64,000 bases of DNA from Lewinellaceae bacterium. GTDB lineage: Bacteria; Bacteroidota; Bacteroidia; Chitinophagales; Saprospiraceae. Location of the stretch: the NCBI GenBank assembly GCA_020636135.1, contig JACJYK010000002.1:453501-517500 (forward strand), written 5' to 3'. Shown in pieces: positions 25,722 through 35,273 of this stretch; position 1 is the first letter of the stretch, and every line of letters begins with the position of its first letter. A program made the translations under genes and the position numbers. Under the pieces are notes generated by a model, which searched no databases, was not told where the DNA came from, and saw only the letters and a program-made list of their open reading frames with translations.

Positions 25722-26461
25722 GTTGAACCTTTATGTTTAGAACAATACAAAAATAATGCAATCTCCTGCATTTCCGAAAGACCCGCTCATCCGGTGCGGA
25801 TTATAGCCGGCAATTGGGGACGGTTTAACATTGCGCTAACATTTTTTAAGCATTCCCAGGCATAATCCATTCCCGGCGCCAACCGTCCAATTTCAGGCTG
25901 GAAAATGCATCCAGGTCCTCTTCACATCCAACAATTTATCTATACCTGACGTTTTTCAGGGTAGGGGACTGCCCGCATGGATTTGTTGCCCACCGCCTTC
26001 AGCCTGCTCTCTGGTTTAATTCGTCCGGTATGGGCTGCCTGATTCTGCGGGCCGCTATGTTCCGGTGCTCGCTGGCGCTCGGCCCTGTGGGCTGCTCCCT
26101 CCGGGAGCCCCCTCACAGCGCTAGTCCGATGGGTAGCAATTAGAATAAGCGATAGTTTATATATAAAATACCTCAATTGTTTAGCTCGTTCGTATTTAGC
26201 ATTCTGTACATGAAAAAAAATTGAATATATTTTTTTGAAAGATTAACTAAGTATTAAATTTTTTATAATATTACATCATCAACGGATTTGCTCTGGCACA
26301 GATCTCTTGATAAGAAAACTACATTTTTATTTGAGCTATCAGGCTCTCAGTTTAAGGTCGAAAAATAAGTATCTACCTGTTTGACCCTGATATAACCCTC
26401 CCAGCTACTCCTGAGTATCGGGGGCATCTTAAGAGATAATCTTAACTTTGGATAAAAAAAG
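25722..26461. other. 740-bp non-coding region with GC-rich island and AT-rich tract
   Basis: No convincing gene. 25818-25825 and 25881-25888 are an 8-bp inverted repeat (GGACGGTT / AACCGTCC). About 25960-26130 is clearly GC-richer and holds hairpins, such as the CTCCC/GGGAG stem near 26093-26107. It is followed abruptly by a very AT-rich stretch (26140-26275). The composition break suggests a remnant of foreign or repetitive DNA. Confidence 0.5.
26443..26450 (+). promoter_or_regulatory. Bacteroidota -7 box (TAACTTTG)
   Basis: A perfect TAnnTTTG match 11 nt before the aminotransferase ATG at 26462. Confidence 0.35.
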
Positions 26462-27652
26462 ATGCCCCGCAATCACGAGCTGTTTTTCCGTCACATTGCC
26501 CAGACCAGCCCTAATCCACTTGCCTTCAGCGTAGAGAAAGCGGGTGGTGTATTCCTGTACGATCAGGACCAGAGACCGCATTACGATTTTATATCCGGGA
26601 TCGCAGTCAGTAATCTGGGCCATCAGCATCCCCACATCATTGCGGCCATCCACGACCAGGCGAATGCCTATCTCCATACCATGGTCTACGGAGAGCACAT
26701 CCAGTCCGTTCAGGTTAGGGCAGCCACCAGGCTCGCCAGCCATCTGCCGGACACTTTATCCTCCGTCTACCTGACCAATAGTGGTGCCGAAGCTGTAGAA
26801 GGGGCCATGAAGCTGGCGAAACGCTATACTGGTAGGTTTGAGATCATCGCCTGCCGCCGTGCTTATCATGGTTCTACCCAGGGCGCCATGAGCCTGATGA
26901 GCGAGCCCGAACATACCCGTGCCTACCGGCCATTATTGCCCGGGATTCGCCACATCACCTTTAATGATCAGACCACTTTACAAACCATCACTACCTCGAC
27001 GGCCGCAGTGATCCTGGAAGTGGTGCAGGCGGAGGCCGGGGTTATACCTGCCCAGCAGGAATTCCTGCAGGTGGTTCGTAACCGGTGCTCCGAAACCGGC
27101 GCTCTGCTCATTCTGGATGAGATCCAGACCGGCATGGGGCGCGCCGGAACCTGGTTCGCCTTTGAGCAGTATGGCATTGTGCCGGACATCCTGCTGGTTG
27201 CAAAGGCATTTGGTGGCGGACTGCCCCTGGGCGCTTTTGTAGCCTCCCGGGATATCATGCAATGCCTGTCACATCACCCCATACTGGGGCATCTGACGAC
27301 ATTTGGTGGCAATCCATTGTCCTGTGCGGCATCCTGCGCTGCTATGGAGGTATTGGAGCAGGAGGATTTGATCGGCCAGGTTGCGGTAAAATCCCGCCTG
27401 ATGACCGAATTATTGCATCACCCGGCCGTCCGGGAGATCCGTTCACTGGGTTTACTCATGGCCCTGGACCTCGGTTCGTCGGATAAAGTCCTTCGACTGG
27501 TAGAAATAGCGAAGCAGGAAGGAGTACTCGTGGACTGGTTCCTCTTCAATATGGAGAGTGTCCGGTTGGCTCCTCCATTGACCATTACCGAAGATGAGAT
27601 TTCCGATGCCTGTGTAAGGCTGATCAAAGCGTTGGATCAGCTTCCCCGATAA
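26462..27652 (+). CDS. Class III PLP aminotransferase (acetylornithine/ornithine type)
   Basis: A 396-residue fold-type I enzyme. It has YDFISGIAVSNLGHQHP at the N-terminus, the phosphate-binding TNSGAEAVEGAMKLA, the LILDEIQTGMGRAGTWF region with the pyridine-binding Asp, and the PLP lysine in LLVAKAFGGGLPLGAF (about residue 245). The FGGNPLSCAA segment supports an ArgD-like or general omega-aminotransferase. No arginine-biosynthesis genes are nearby, so biosynthetic ArgD is uncertain. It stands alone. Confidence 0.85.
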   Translation: MPRNHELFFRHIAQTSPNPLAFSVEKAGGVFLYDQDQRPHYDFISGIAVSNLGHQHPHIIAAIHDQANAYLHTMVYGEHIQSVQVRAATRLASHLPDTLSSVYLTNSGAEAVEGAMKLAKRYTGRFEIIACRRAYHGSTQGAMSLMSEPEHTRAYRPLLPGIRHITFNDQTTLQTITTSTAAVILEVVQAEAGVIPAQQEFLQVVRNRCSETGALLILDEIQTGMGRAGTWFAFEQYGIVPDILLVAKAFGGGLPLGAFVASRDIMQCLSHHPILGHLTTFGGNPLSCAASCAAMEVLEQEDLIGQVAVKSRLMTELLHHPAVREIRSLGLLMALDLGSSDKVLRLVEIAKQEGVLVDWFLFNMESVRLAPPLTITEDEISDACVRLIKALDQLPR

Positions 27653-27717
27653 AGACCGGTAAACGGAAAGTTTTTCGTCTGTTACCTATGGCAGCCGGAA
27701 TGACCAGTTATAACTTT

Positions 27718-28110
27718 CTAGGACAAACCCTGAATGACTCGCTTCAGCTTTGCCTGAACTTCACCGGCCAGAACTACCAGTTTTTCATTTCCGACACTGC
27801 TCATAGAAGCAATGGGGTCGACCGCAGCAACTTCTACTTCGCCATTTTCATGCTCTTCAACCACTATATTACAGGGTAGAAAAACACCAATCTTGTCTTC
27901 GCTCATCAGTGCCTTGTGTGCAAAATGTGGATTGCATGCACCCAGGATTTTGTATTTCTTGAAGTCAACATCAATTTTATTCTTCAGAGTGGATTGGATG
28001 TCAATTTCGTTCAGAACACCAAAACCTTCTTTTTTGAGTTCTGCTTGTACCAGTTCAATGGCCTCTTCAAAGGATTTGCCTTTGACGGTGGCATTAAAAT
28101 AATACTTCAT
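27718..28110 (-). CDS. DUF302 domain protein
   Basis: A 130-residue protein with the whole DUF302 pattern: YYFNATVKGKSFEEAIE, KKEGFGVLNEIDIQ, and KILGACNPHFAHKAL followed by VFLPCNIVVEEHENGEV. The two conserved Cys (ACNP and PCN) are present. Its function is unknown; related proteins occur with redox or sulfur genes. ATG at 28110 chosen because the family starts with MKYYF. Confidence 0.88.
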   Translation of the reverse strand: MKYYFNATVKGKSFEEAIELVQAELKKEGFGVLNEIDIQSTLKNKIDVDFKKYKILGACNPHFAHKALMSEDKIGVFLPCNIVVEEHENGEVEVAAVDPIASMSSVGNEKLVVLAGEVQAKLKRVIQGLS

Positions 28111-28208
28111 GCGATGTACTTTTAAATGATTCGCCAGCAAGGTATAGCAAATGGCAGGTTGCTTCTGTGTTCCAATTCACACAATCAGCGATATCTGCCT
28201 GGTGGCCA

Positions 28209-29095
28209 TCAGGAAGGCCTGATCATAACGGAAGTCATGGTCAAAGATCCCGCCAGCGGCTGATCATTAAAAAGTTCTACCTGATCTTGCTTGTTTTGTA
28301 ACCCCAGCACGTAGAGCAGCGGCAGAAAGTGATCGGGTGTGGGTATGGCTAATTGCATTGCCCTGCCTTGTTTCTGGTAATCGACCAATGGCTGGTGATT
28401 CCCGGTCAGGATCCAGTCATTCATTTTGGTGCGGGCTTCCTCGGCCCAGTCGTAAGCATAACCAGGAGTGTCCAGCTGGTTCCAGGCGACCATGCGCAGG
28501 TTATGGACCAGATTGCCACTCCCGATGATCAGCACCCCTTTTCTACGCAGGGCCGCCAGCGCATTACCCAGTTAAAGTGATATTGCGGATTCCGGGTAAA
28601 GTCAATGCTCATCTCCACGACCGGCACATCTGCTTCCGGATACAAATGCTTAATGACACTCCATGCCCCGTGGTCCAGGCCCCAGTCATCGGTTAACTGG
28701 ATCTCGGTCGTATCAACCAGTGCTTTGGTTTCTTTCGCCAGCTCCGGGCTGCCTGGCGCCGGATACTGAACCTGATACAAAGCTGGTGGAAACCCGCCAA
28801 AATCGTGAATGGTCTGAGGTTTGTCCATGGCTGTGATGTAGGTGCCCCGGGTTTCCCAATGCGCTGAAATGCACAGGATCGCCCGGGGTTTCCCGATCTG
28901 TTTCGATACCTCCCGGAACCCCCTGGTAAACGTATTGTCTGCCAGGGCGTTCATGGGACTCCCGTGCCCGAGAAATAGCAGGGGCATCGTTTCGGTATTC
29001 TCAAAGTGTGATGTTAATTGATTGAGCGCATTGAGTTTCATAATACCTCCGGTTAAAGTCAGAGTCAAAGATTTTAGTAATTGCCGGCGATCCAT
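28209..29095 (-). pseudogene. ygiD-like: Class III extradiol (4,5-DOPA-type) dioxygenase, frameshifted
   Basis: Two adjacent reading frames together make one LigB-type dioxygenase. The first part (29095 down to about 28573) has HGSPMNAL, ISAHWETRGTY and DHGAWSVIKHLYP. The second (about 28570 to 28209) has LIIGSGNLVHNLR and HFLPLLYVLG. Between QYHFN and GNALAALRRKG one base is missing (AACTGGG where AACCTGGG would keep the frame), at about 28568-28573. The N-terminus MDRRQLLKS resembles a Tat or cytoplasmic leader. All metal-ligand histidines remain across the two parts. It is therefore either a very recent pseudogene or a single-base sequence error. It is part of a unit with the YceI gene. 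Confidence 0.85.
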
Positions 29096-29107
29096 GCGTA
29101 AGGATAA

Positions 29108-29644
29108 TTATACGGTCTGCTTGACGAATTGTATATCGGCCTGAAGACGCACTTCATCACTTACCAGAACACCGCCGGTTTCCAGCGCGGCATTCCAGTT
29201 TAATCCCCAGTCCTTACGGTTGATCTTCCCTTCAACCGAAAATCCGGCTTTTTCGTGTCCCCACGGATCTTTATTGATGCCGCCAAATTCAACTTCCAGG
29301 GTCACTTCATTCCGGACACCCTTCATGGTCAGAAAACCTTTCAGTTCGTATTCGTCGCCTTTTACCTTCGTAAACGATGTACTCTCGAAATGCAGTGTCG
29401 GATAATTTTCGGTGTCAAAGAAGTCAGCGCTTTTCAAATGAGCGTCACGGTCAGGACTATTGGTGTCGATGGACGCTGCATTGATGTCAACGGTTATTTT
29501 GGACTTCGTGAAATCTTCACCCTGGATTTCCGCCTGAAACATATTAAAGGCGCCCTTCACATTGGAGATCATCATATGTTTCACCTTAAAGGTAATTTCA
29601 CTGTGTGCAGGATCTAATTTCCATACGGTTTTTTCAGTTGTCAT
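29108..29644 (-). CDS. YceI family protein
   Basis: A 178-residue lipocalin-like YceI protein: opening WKLDPAHSEITFKVKHMMISNVKGAF, then ATSIDT-like AASIDTNSPDRDAHLKSADFF and KDWGLNWNAALETGGVLVSDEV, all family hallmarks. It has no signal peptide, so it is cytoplasmic, unlike the periplasmic E. coli protein. YceI barrels bind isoprenoid or other amphiphilic ligands. It lies 12 nt upstream of the dioxygenase gene on the same strand, and the pair follows an AraC regulator. Confidence 0.92.
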   Translation of the reverse strand: MTTEKTVWKLDPAHSEITFKVKHMMISNVKGAFNMFQAEIQGEDFTKSKITVDINAASIDTNSPDRDAHLKSADFFDTENYPTLHFESTSFTKVKGDEYELKGFLTMKGVRNEVTLEVEFGGINKDPWGHEKAGFSVEGKINRKDWGLNWNAALETGGVLVSDEVRLQADIQFVKQTV

Positions 29645-29742
29645 AATTTTCTTGGATTAAAAGTGATCAATTGTTTATGGATACAAAGTTCCATCAACAA
29701 GGACCGCAGGGGGTATGGCAAATCGGAAAAGGAGTGGTAATA

Positions 29743-30573
29743 TCAGGAAATGATCGCCGTCATCTCCTTGCGAAACTCACTGGGTGTCTGTCCGGATTTC
29801 CTTTTGAACACGCTGGTGAAGTAGGATTTGTCCTGATAACCAAGCTCAAAACCAATTTCCGCAATGGTCTTGTCTGTCGTTAGCAGTAAGTTTTTTGCTT
29901 CGATGAGCTTGCGTGTTTCAATAATTTCGGATACGCTCTGCTGGAGGATGTTTTGACAGATAATATTCAGATTCCGACTGCTCATGAACAGTTTCTCAGC
30001 ATAAAATTCAACACCTTCCGGACGCCGGAAATGTTCTTCCAGCAGCAACAGGAAATTTTTGAAGGTGGAGTTTTGTGTCCTGGTCAGCGGAGTCTCATCC
30101 GGATGCAGCTTTCTTCTTTCGGATTCCACCATAGTGAAAAGAGCGCTTAACAGGTGCCGGAGGACGGCGTAATCTGGCTCTTTTGCGTTGTATTCATCCT
30201 GCATGAGCTGGCAGATGGTTTCTATCCGCTTGAAACAACGATCTGCAGGTACCGGAATGTTGGCATTGTTGTGATAATAGGCATACAACTGGAAAGTGGT
30301 TTCCGGGATAAACTCACTCTTAAACCGCACCGCCCAGATGTTGCATTCCCCGTCCTTTAAATGCGGAATGACCTGATGTACCTTGCCCTTGGTTACAAAA
30401 CTTACAAAAGGCGCATCCATCCGCGTACAGGTGAAATCAATAAAATGTTCAAGGCTTCCCTTCACCCCGATCAGTAATTCTTCGTAATCGTGCGTATGTG
30501 GCGCATTTTCCGATTTTTGGATCCTACTTACTTCTTTTTCAGTGACTTGAAATAGTTGGAATGTTTCCTTCAT
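29743..30573 (-). CDS. AraC family transcriptional regulator
   Basis: A 276-residue regulator. The N-terminal cupin-like sensor (PHTHDYEELLIGVKGSLEHF) is followed by a C-terminal double helix-turn-helix (about 175-272) ending in IAEIGFELGYQDKSYFTSVFKRKSGQTPSEFR. It lies directly upstream of the yceI-dioxygenase unit in the same direction and probably controls it. A CACTTGAGCGAGTG imperfect palindrome at about 30584-30597 before its start may be an operator. Confidence 0.9.
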   Translation of the reverse strand: MKETFQLFQVTEKEVSRIQKSENAPHTHDYEELLIGVKGSLEHFIDFTCTRMDAPFVSFVTKGKVHQVIPHLKDGECNIWAVRFKSEFIPETTFQLYAYYHNNANIPVPADRCFKRIETICQLMQDEYNAKEPDYAVLRHLLSALFTMVESERRKLHPDETPLTRTQNSTFKNFLLLLEEHFRRPEGVEFYAEKLFMSSRNLNIICQNILQQSVSEIIETRKLIEAKNLLLTTDKTIAEIGFELGYQDKSYFTSVFKRKSGQTPSEFRKEMTAIIS

Positions 30574-30663
30574 AAAATATCCACTTGAGCGAGTGTCAAA
30601 CTTTTTAACATCAAAAACTCCGGTTTGTTTTTGTGGGTTGATGAAGCAGACTCCAGGTTTGCA

Positions 30664-31020
30664 TCACAGATCTTGCTGGTACAAACGGATGCCCTCGTCC
30701 AAAACCTGATGAATGGTAGCGAGTGGTAGATCTTCTCCAGGATTAATACGCAGTATTTTCATCCGCTTTCGATCCCCGGATTCCAATTGGGGATGGTGTA
30801 ATTGTTTGCCTTCCACCATCAGGATATAAGGATCACCGGATTGCTTGTCTCTCCACAGGTAACAAAGTGCTCGTTTTCCCAATAAAAAACAGGGCATGCC
30901 ATATTTCATCGTCTCCGTAATAGTTTCATATCCCAGTATCAGATGTCGTAAAGCCATCAGACAACTCTTGTTCGGTTCTTCCTGATCCAGATAAAAAGCA
31001 TCAAGTTGATTGATCATCAC
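30664..31020 (-). CDS. DUF1801 domain protein
   Basis: A 118-residue protein with the YdhG/CyaY-like DUF1801 pattern: FYLDQEEPNKSCLMALRHLIL, then ETMKYGMPCFLLGKRALCYLW. Small cytosolic protein of unknown function. Monocistronic. Confidence 0.82.
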   Translation of the reverse strand: MMINQLDAFYLDQEEPNKSCLMALRHLILGYETITETMKYGMPCFLLGKRALCYLWRDKQSGDPYILMVEGKQLHHPQLESGDRKRMKILRINPGEDLPLATIHQVLDEGIRLYQQDL

Positions 31021-31122
31021 GGAGCGTTATACGCAGTTACCTGCGCCGGGAGACTCCAGGCCGAAATTCAATGACTGAATCCTGGTCCGGGATCTGCTGA
31101 TTGTTCCTTTTGGACAGGTCCC

Positions 31123-32292
31123 TTATTTGAATAATTGCTGGGCAAATTCATACAGGCATCTACGCCAGGTCAGCCATTCATGAGCCGTTCCGGGGGAAAT
31201 ATAAAACACGATGTCTTTAACACCCAGCTCGACCAATTTATCCCGGAAGCCTTGTGACCAATTGCCTTCCGCGCTGCCCGTACCCATCCAGATCAGTTTC
31301 ATTTTGCGATTGATTTCATCAGGCCTTTTTAAGAGGCCTCCGTACAATTCCGTTACATCCACATTATCCCGCAGCCGGATGGCCCCGCTGAATGCTCCGA
31401 GATATGCAAACATGTCCATATGATTAAAGACGATCTCGAAGGTTTGTAATCCTCCCCAGGATAAGCCGGCCATGGCCCGGTGGTCCCGGTCCGGGATGGT
31501 ACGGAAAGAAGCATCGATCATGGGAATGATTTCCCGAATGACCAGGTCCTGAAATTCAACCTTACCCTTGCCGGTGGAAGTGACGCTTTGGGCCGAATCC
31601 CAGTTCACCACGTTAAACGGCAATCCTGCGATATCGCCATTGTCCATCACGACGATCATAGGCTCGGCTTTGTGTTCTGCCAGCAGGTTATCCAGGATGA
31701 AGTTCATTTTTCCCTGATTGCTCCAGCCGGTCTCATTCTCGCCCCAACCGTGCTGCAGGTACAGTACCGGATAACGCTTGCTCTGATTTTCATCGTAGCC
31801 CGGAGGCGTATAGACAAAGCATCTCCTGGTGGCCTGGCGGATCGCTGAATAGTAGTAATGGGCCTGCACCTGGCCATGGGCCACATCTTTTGCTGCAAAG
31901 ATCATGTCATCCGGGGCTGGCACATCTATACCGCTGAGGGCTGCACTTGCGCCGAAATAGGTGTACATGGCCGGATCGGATACCCGCACCCCGTCTACAT
32001 TCAGGGCATAATAGTGGAAGCCCTCCACGATCGGCTCCGTGGTCACCGTCCATAGGCCACTCGTATCCTTCTGCATTGGAAATTTTTTACCTACAATATC
32101 CACCAACACCTCCTGAGCATCAGGTGCCTGCAATTGAAAGATGATGCGGCCATCCGGATAAATGCGGGGATAGGATTTGCCCGGGAGGCAGTTTGGTGCA
32201 GCCATGGTATTGGCCGGAAATGATTGTCCTGCCAAGTGACCGGTGGCAACCACTGCCAGGATCAGGATTAAGAGCTTTGCGTGCCTGAACAT
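31123..32292 (-). CDS. Secreted CE1-like esterase with N-terminal CBM48-like domain
   Basis: A 389-residue protein with a signal peptide (cleavage near HLAGQS). Residues about 40-130 form an Ig-like CBM48/E-set domain (IIFQLQAPDAQEVLVDIVG). An esterase D / feruloyl-esterase alpha/beta hydrolase follows: VYTPPGYDENQSKRYPVLYLQHG, nucleophile Ser in AGLSWGGLQTF, catalytic His in GTAHEWLTWRR. The family removes feruloyl or acetyl groups from plant polysaccharides, or acts on sugar esters. It starts 10 nt after the PPK2 stop, so they are co-transcribed. Confidence 0.88.
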   Translation of the reverse strand: MFRHAKLLILILAVVATGHLAGQSFPANTMAAPNCLPGKSYPRIYPDGRIIFQLQAPDAQEVLVDIVGKKFPMQKDTSGLWTVTTEPIVEGFHYYALNVDGVRVSDPAMYTYFGASAALSGIDVPAPDDMIFAAKDVAHGQVQAHYYYSAIRQATRRCFVYTPPGYDENQSKRYPVLYLQHGWGENETGWSNQGKMNFILDNLLAEHKAEPMIVVMDNGDIAGLPFNVVNWDSAQSVTSTGKGKVEFQDLVIREIIPMIDASFRTIPDRDHRAMAGLSWGGLQTFEIVFNHMDMFAYLGAFSGAIRLRDNVDVTELYGGLLKRPDEINRKMKLIWMGTGSAEGNWSQGFRDKLVELGVKDIVFYISPGTAHEWLTWRRCLYEFAQQLFK

Positions 32293-32302
32293 TATGCTTG
32301 AT

Positions 32303-33460
32303 TTAATTGTCTTCAGATTGTTGTTGTCTTCTTTTTTCCTCTTCTATTTCATAAATGATATTGGACCGGCCCACGATGAGGGGATCTATGCGTCCGATGT
32401 TTTTCATTTTCTTTTTACCGTAACTGAATTTATTCAGCACATAACGCAAGGCATTGAGACGTGCCCGCTTCTTACAGTTTGACTTGATGACGATCCAGGG
32501 GGAGTCAGAGGTGTCGGTATTGAAGAACATTTTCTCCTTAGCCTCCGTATATGCTTCCCACTTGTCCAGGGAGGCACGGTCCACCGGGGAGAGCTTCCAT
32601 TGTTTGAGCGGGTGATTCTCGCGGTCCTTGAACCGCCGGTGTTGCTCATCGCGGCTTACGGAAAACCAGAATTTGATGAGATGAATGCCATTGCGGATCA
32701 GATTTCGCTCAAATTCGGGCACTTCCTTGATGAATTGCTGGTATTCATCATCCGAACAAAATCCCATCACGTGTTCGACACCGGCACGGTTGTACCAGGA
32801 CCGGTCAAACAGTACGATTTCTCCCCTGGAAGGCAGATGCTTAACATAGCGCTGGAAATACCATTGGCCCCTTTCTTCCTCGGTAGGTTTCTCCAGGGCT
32901 ACCACCCGCGCGCCGCGTGGATTCAGGTGTTCCATAAATCGCTTGATGGTGCCACCCTTTCCCGCCGCGTCCCTTCCCTCAAAGAGGATGATTACCCGGG
33001 TTCCGTTTTCCCGTACCCAGTGTTGAAGCTTCAGCAACTCTACCTGCAGGTCGTATTTCTGACGCTCATAATTCTTGCGTGACATCAGATTCAGGTAGGG
33101 ATAACCTCCGGTGGTCCAGGTGGGTGACAACACATCGTCGGGATGCTGTTTTTTATCGCCCAGCTTCAAATCCACCTGAAGTTGTTTCAGGATCATCAGT
33201 TGTTCCTCTTTAGAGAAACTCTTCAGGTATTCCCGCACCGTTTGTTCGGCTGTCGTTCCGTTTTGCTCGGCGAGGCTGATGAGTTCACTCGCCTCCTTGG
33301 AAATCCGGGAAGTGACCCGGTCATTGATGGAATGGCTTCGCTTTTCTGATGGGGTGGTACCATCGGTAACATCTCCCTGACTTACTTTACGGGTTCTTGT
33401 CCCTGGTTGATTGGTTTGGATTGGCTCCGGGGTGGTCGCTTTTTTGTCATCCTTTTCCAT
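32303..33460 (-). CDS. ppk2: Polyphosphate kinase 2
   Basis: A 385-residue PPK2: Walker A in IILFEGRDAAGKGGTIKRF, the lid and Walker B region LFDRSWYNRAGVEHVMGF, and KFWFSVSRDEQHRRF. PPK2 transfers phosphate between polyphosphate and nucleotides; single-domain enzymes commonly phosphorylate GDP or ADP using polyP. The N-terminal 120 residues are a charged, probably disordered extension with TTPEPIQTNQPG. ATG at 33460 preferred over an upstream in-frame start. It is followed by the esterase gene 10 nt away. Confidence 0.93.
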   Translation of the reverse strand: MEKDDKKATTPEPIQTNQPGTRTRKVSQGDVTDGTTPSEKRSHSINDRVTSRISKEASELISLAEQNGTTAEQTVREYLKSFSKEEQLMILKQLQVDLKLGDKKQHPDDVLSPTWTTGGYPYLNLMSRKNYERQKYDLQVELLKLQHWVRENGTRVIILFEGRDAAGKGGTIKRFMEHLNPRGARVVALEKPTEEERGQWYFQRYVKHLPSRGEIVLFDRSWYNRAGVEHVMGFCSDDEYQQFIKEVPEFERNLIRNGIHLIKFWFSVSRDEQHRRFKDRENHPLKQWKLSPVDRASLDKWEAYTEAKEKMFFNTDTSDSPWIVIKSNCKKRARLNALRYVLNKFSYGKKKMKNIGRIDPLIVGRSNIIYEIEEEKRRQQQSEDN

Positions 33461-33543
33461 AGGTTTCAATTTGTGTTCAGTCAATCCCAAACATGCAATA
33501 GAATAGTCCCCTCAATGTAAGGAATCTCATGGACCATCGGATA

Positions 33544-35190
33544 TCATCTGACCTGTAAAACCAGAAAACCGTTATTCACCAGGGACACCCTTACGATGCC
33601 TTCCTGAACTTTGAAAGTGCTTTGATCATCACCGAGGACTTTGGCCCATTTTCCGACGCCAACTTCGAAAGGAAGTGAAGAGGATAGGATTTCCGCATCG
33701 GCATTTTCCGGTCTAAAATTGAAAACCAAAAGAAACTTGCTTTCTTCATCCCAGCGGCAATACGCTAGTACGGAGTCATTTTGTGTGGGTATCACCTGAA
33801 TTTCGCCGCTGTAGAAGGCTTTGTTGGCTGCTCTGAAACGGAATAGGCTCCGGTAATAGTTCAATAGTGAATGGATATCGGTATCCTCTTCCTCCACGGA
33901 AATGCCATCATTCGAATGGTTGAGACGATGATCCCAATAGGGTTGTGCATCTTTATACCAGGTGGCCATTCCATCGCTGTTGATATCCCGGCTCCACTCA
34001 AAAGCTTCTCTGCGCGGCACATCGGAGCCATCGTGAGGCTGCGGGATGCCAGTATCCACGCTGTCCGGTAACCGGGTGCCTTTCATCCCCAATTCCTGAC
34101 CGTAATAGATCAAGGGTATTCCCTTGCTGAGGTAGACCATGGCCGCTTTCTGTTTGTTCCTGGCAACCGACCAGCCTGGCGTACTGCCAAAACGGTCGGT
34201 GTCATGCATGTCGAGGAATAAAAAGAAATGTTTGCCCGCAGGTGTACCTTCATTTTCTACCTCGATCGCTTTCGCAAATTGCCCGCGGTCCGACATGCCA
34301 TACCAGTGGCCGAAAGAATAGACGATGTCCACTCCCGCTTTGGAGAAGAAACCATAGCCGGGGTCTTCCCAGAATGGCTTGTCCCATTCGGATTGTTCTG
34401 CGATGAATTTGACAGCGGGATTCTGTGCTTTGACCTGATCGATCAGTGGCTTCCAAAAATCAGTCAGCATATTTTTCAATAAGCCCTTGCCATCCAGGTC
34501 ATCCATGGTGTGGTCCAGCCGGAATCCATCCACCCCGTCATCAAAGGTTCCATCACCATTTGGGTCAACCCAGTAAGCGTAGAGATCCACCATATATTTT
34601 CTCACCGCCGGATTGTAGAGATTCACGGTAGTAATATCCAGGTAGGAACCATCGTAAGATGTCAGGCCCTTCACGCCGAATACAATGGTGGAGGGATCCT
34701 GATTCAGGGAATCGTTGTAAAAAACATAGTCGTCGTATTGAGAAGAAGGATTTTGAAAGGACTCCTTAAACCAGGGGTGTTCCTTGGTCGCGTATTGGAC
34801 TTCAGTGTCCATATAGAACTTCATCCCTCTTCGGTGGATCTCCCGGACCATATGCAGGTAATCATCCATTGAACCAAACTCCTCGTCAATTCCGGCGAAA
34901 TTATCGGTAAAATAATTGTGGTAATAAATGGATGGATACAGGGGGGTCATAATGATCGATGTAACACCTAATTGCTGTAGATAATCCAACTTCTCCGTCA
35001 CCCCGTTCAGGTCCCCGATTTCATCACCGTTACTGTCGGAAAAGCTTCGTGGGAAAATCAAATAAAACACTTCGTCCTCAGACCGGATGGTTGCGGGCTG
35101 GTTTGCCTGATCCTTTCCACCGGTCGGGTTACATGCCAATAAAAAGAATATAAGCAGAGGAAGACGGATCAGGTTGATTACACCAGTCAT
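33544..35190 (-). CDS. GH13 alpha-amylase family lipoprotein
   Basis: A 548-residue lipoprotein starting at the ATG at 35190 (lipobox FFLLACN, Cys20). The GH13 barrel shows VFYLIFPRSFSDSNGDEIGDLNG, the nucleophile Asp in DGVDGFRLDH, acid/base Glu in FIAEQSEW, the third carboxylate in LFLDMHDTDRF, and a C-terminal beta domain. GH13 enzymes cleave or transfer alpha-glucosidic bonds. The IIMTPLYPS and PRSFSDSNGDGIGD-like start place it near cyclomaltodextrinase or oligo-1,6-glucosidase groups. Surface display would serve starch or glycogen breakdown. Confidence 0.9.
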   Translation of the reverse strand: MTGVINLIRLPLLIFFLLACNPTGGKDQANQPATIRSEDEVFYLIFPRSFSDSNGDEIGDLNGVTEKLDYLQQLGVTSIIMTPLYPSIYYHNYFTDNFAGIDEEFGSMDDYLHMVREIHRRGMKFYMDTEVQYATKEHPWFKESFQNPSSQYDDYVFYNDSLNQDPSTIVFGVKGLTSYDGSYLDITTVNLYNPAVRKYMVDLYAYWVDPNGDGTFDDGVDGFRLDHTMDDLDGKGLLKNMLTDFWKPLIDQVKAQNPAVKFIAEQSEWDKPFWEDPGYGFFSKAGVDIVYSFGHWYGMSDRGQFAKAIEVENEGTPAGKHFFLFLDMHDTDRFGSTPGWSVARNKQKAAMVYLSKGIPLIYYGQELGMKGTRLPDSVDTGIPQPHDGSDVPRREAFEWSRDINSDGMATWYKDAQPYWDHRLNHSNDGISVEEEDTDIHSLLNYYRSLFRFRAANKAFYSGEIQVIPTQNDSVLAYCRWDEESKFLLVFNFRPENADAEILSSSLPFEVGVGKWAKVLGDDQSTFKVQEGIVRVSLVNNGFLVLQVR

Positions 35191-35273
35191 TTGGACTCTG
35201 TATGGTATGATTTTCAATGCTTGTTGCAGATAAATTTCCAATGTTGATTATTAGTATGTTCCGGTGGGTCATT

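Noticed and set aside
25940..26176. Minus-strand ORF of 78 codons in the GC-rich island
   Set aside because: Arg/Pro/Ala-rich sequence caused by GC-rich hairpins; no domain, no start context.
26462..27652. Biosynthetic argD
   Set aside because: The fold and motifs fit, but no arginine pathway genes are adjacent and omega-aminotransferases share these motifs, so no gene symbol is given.
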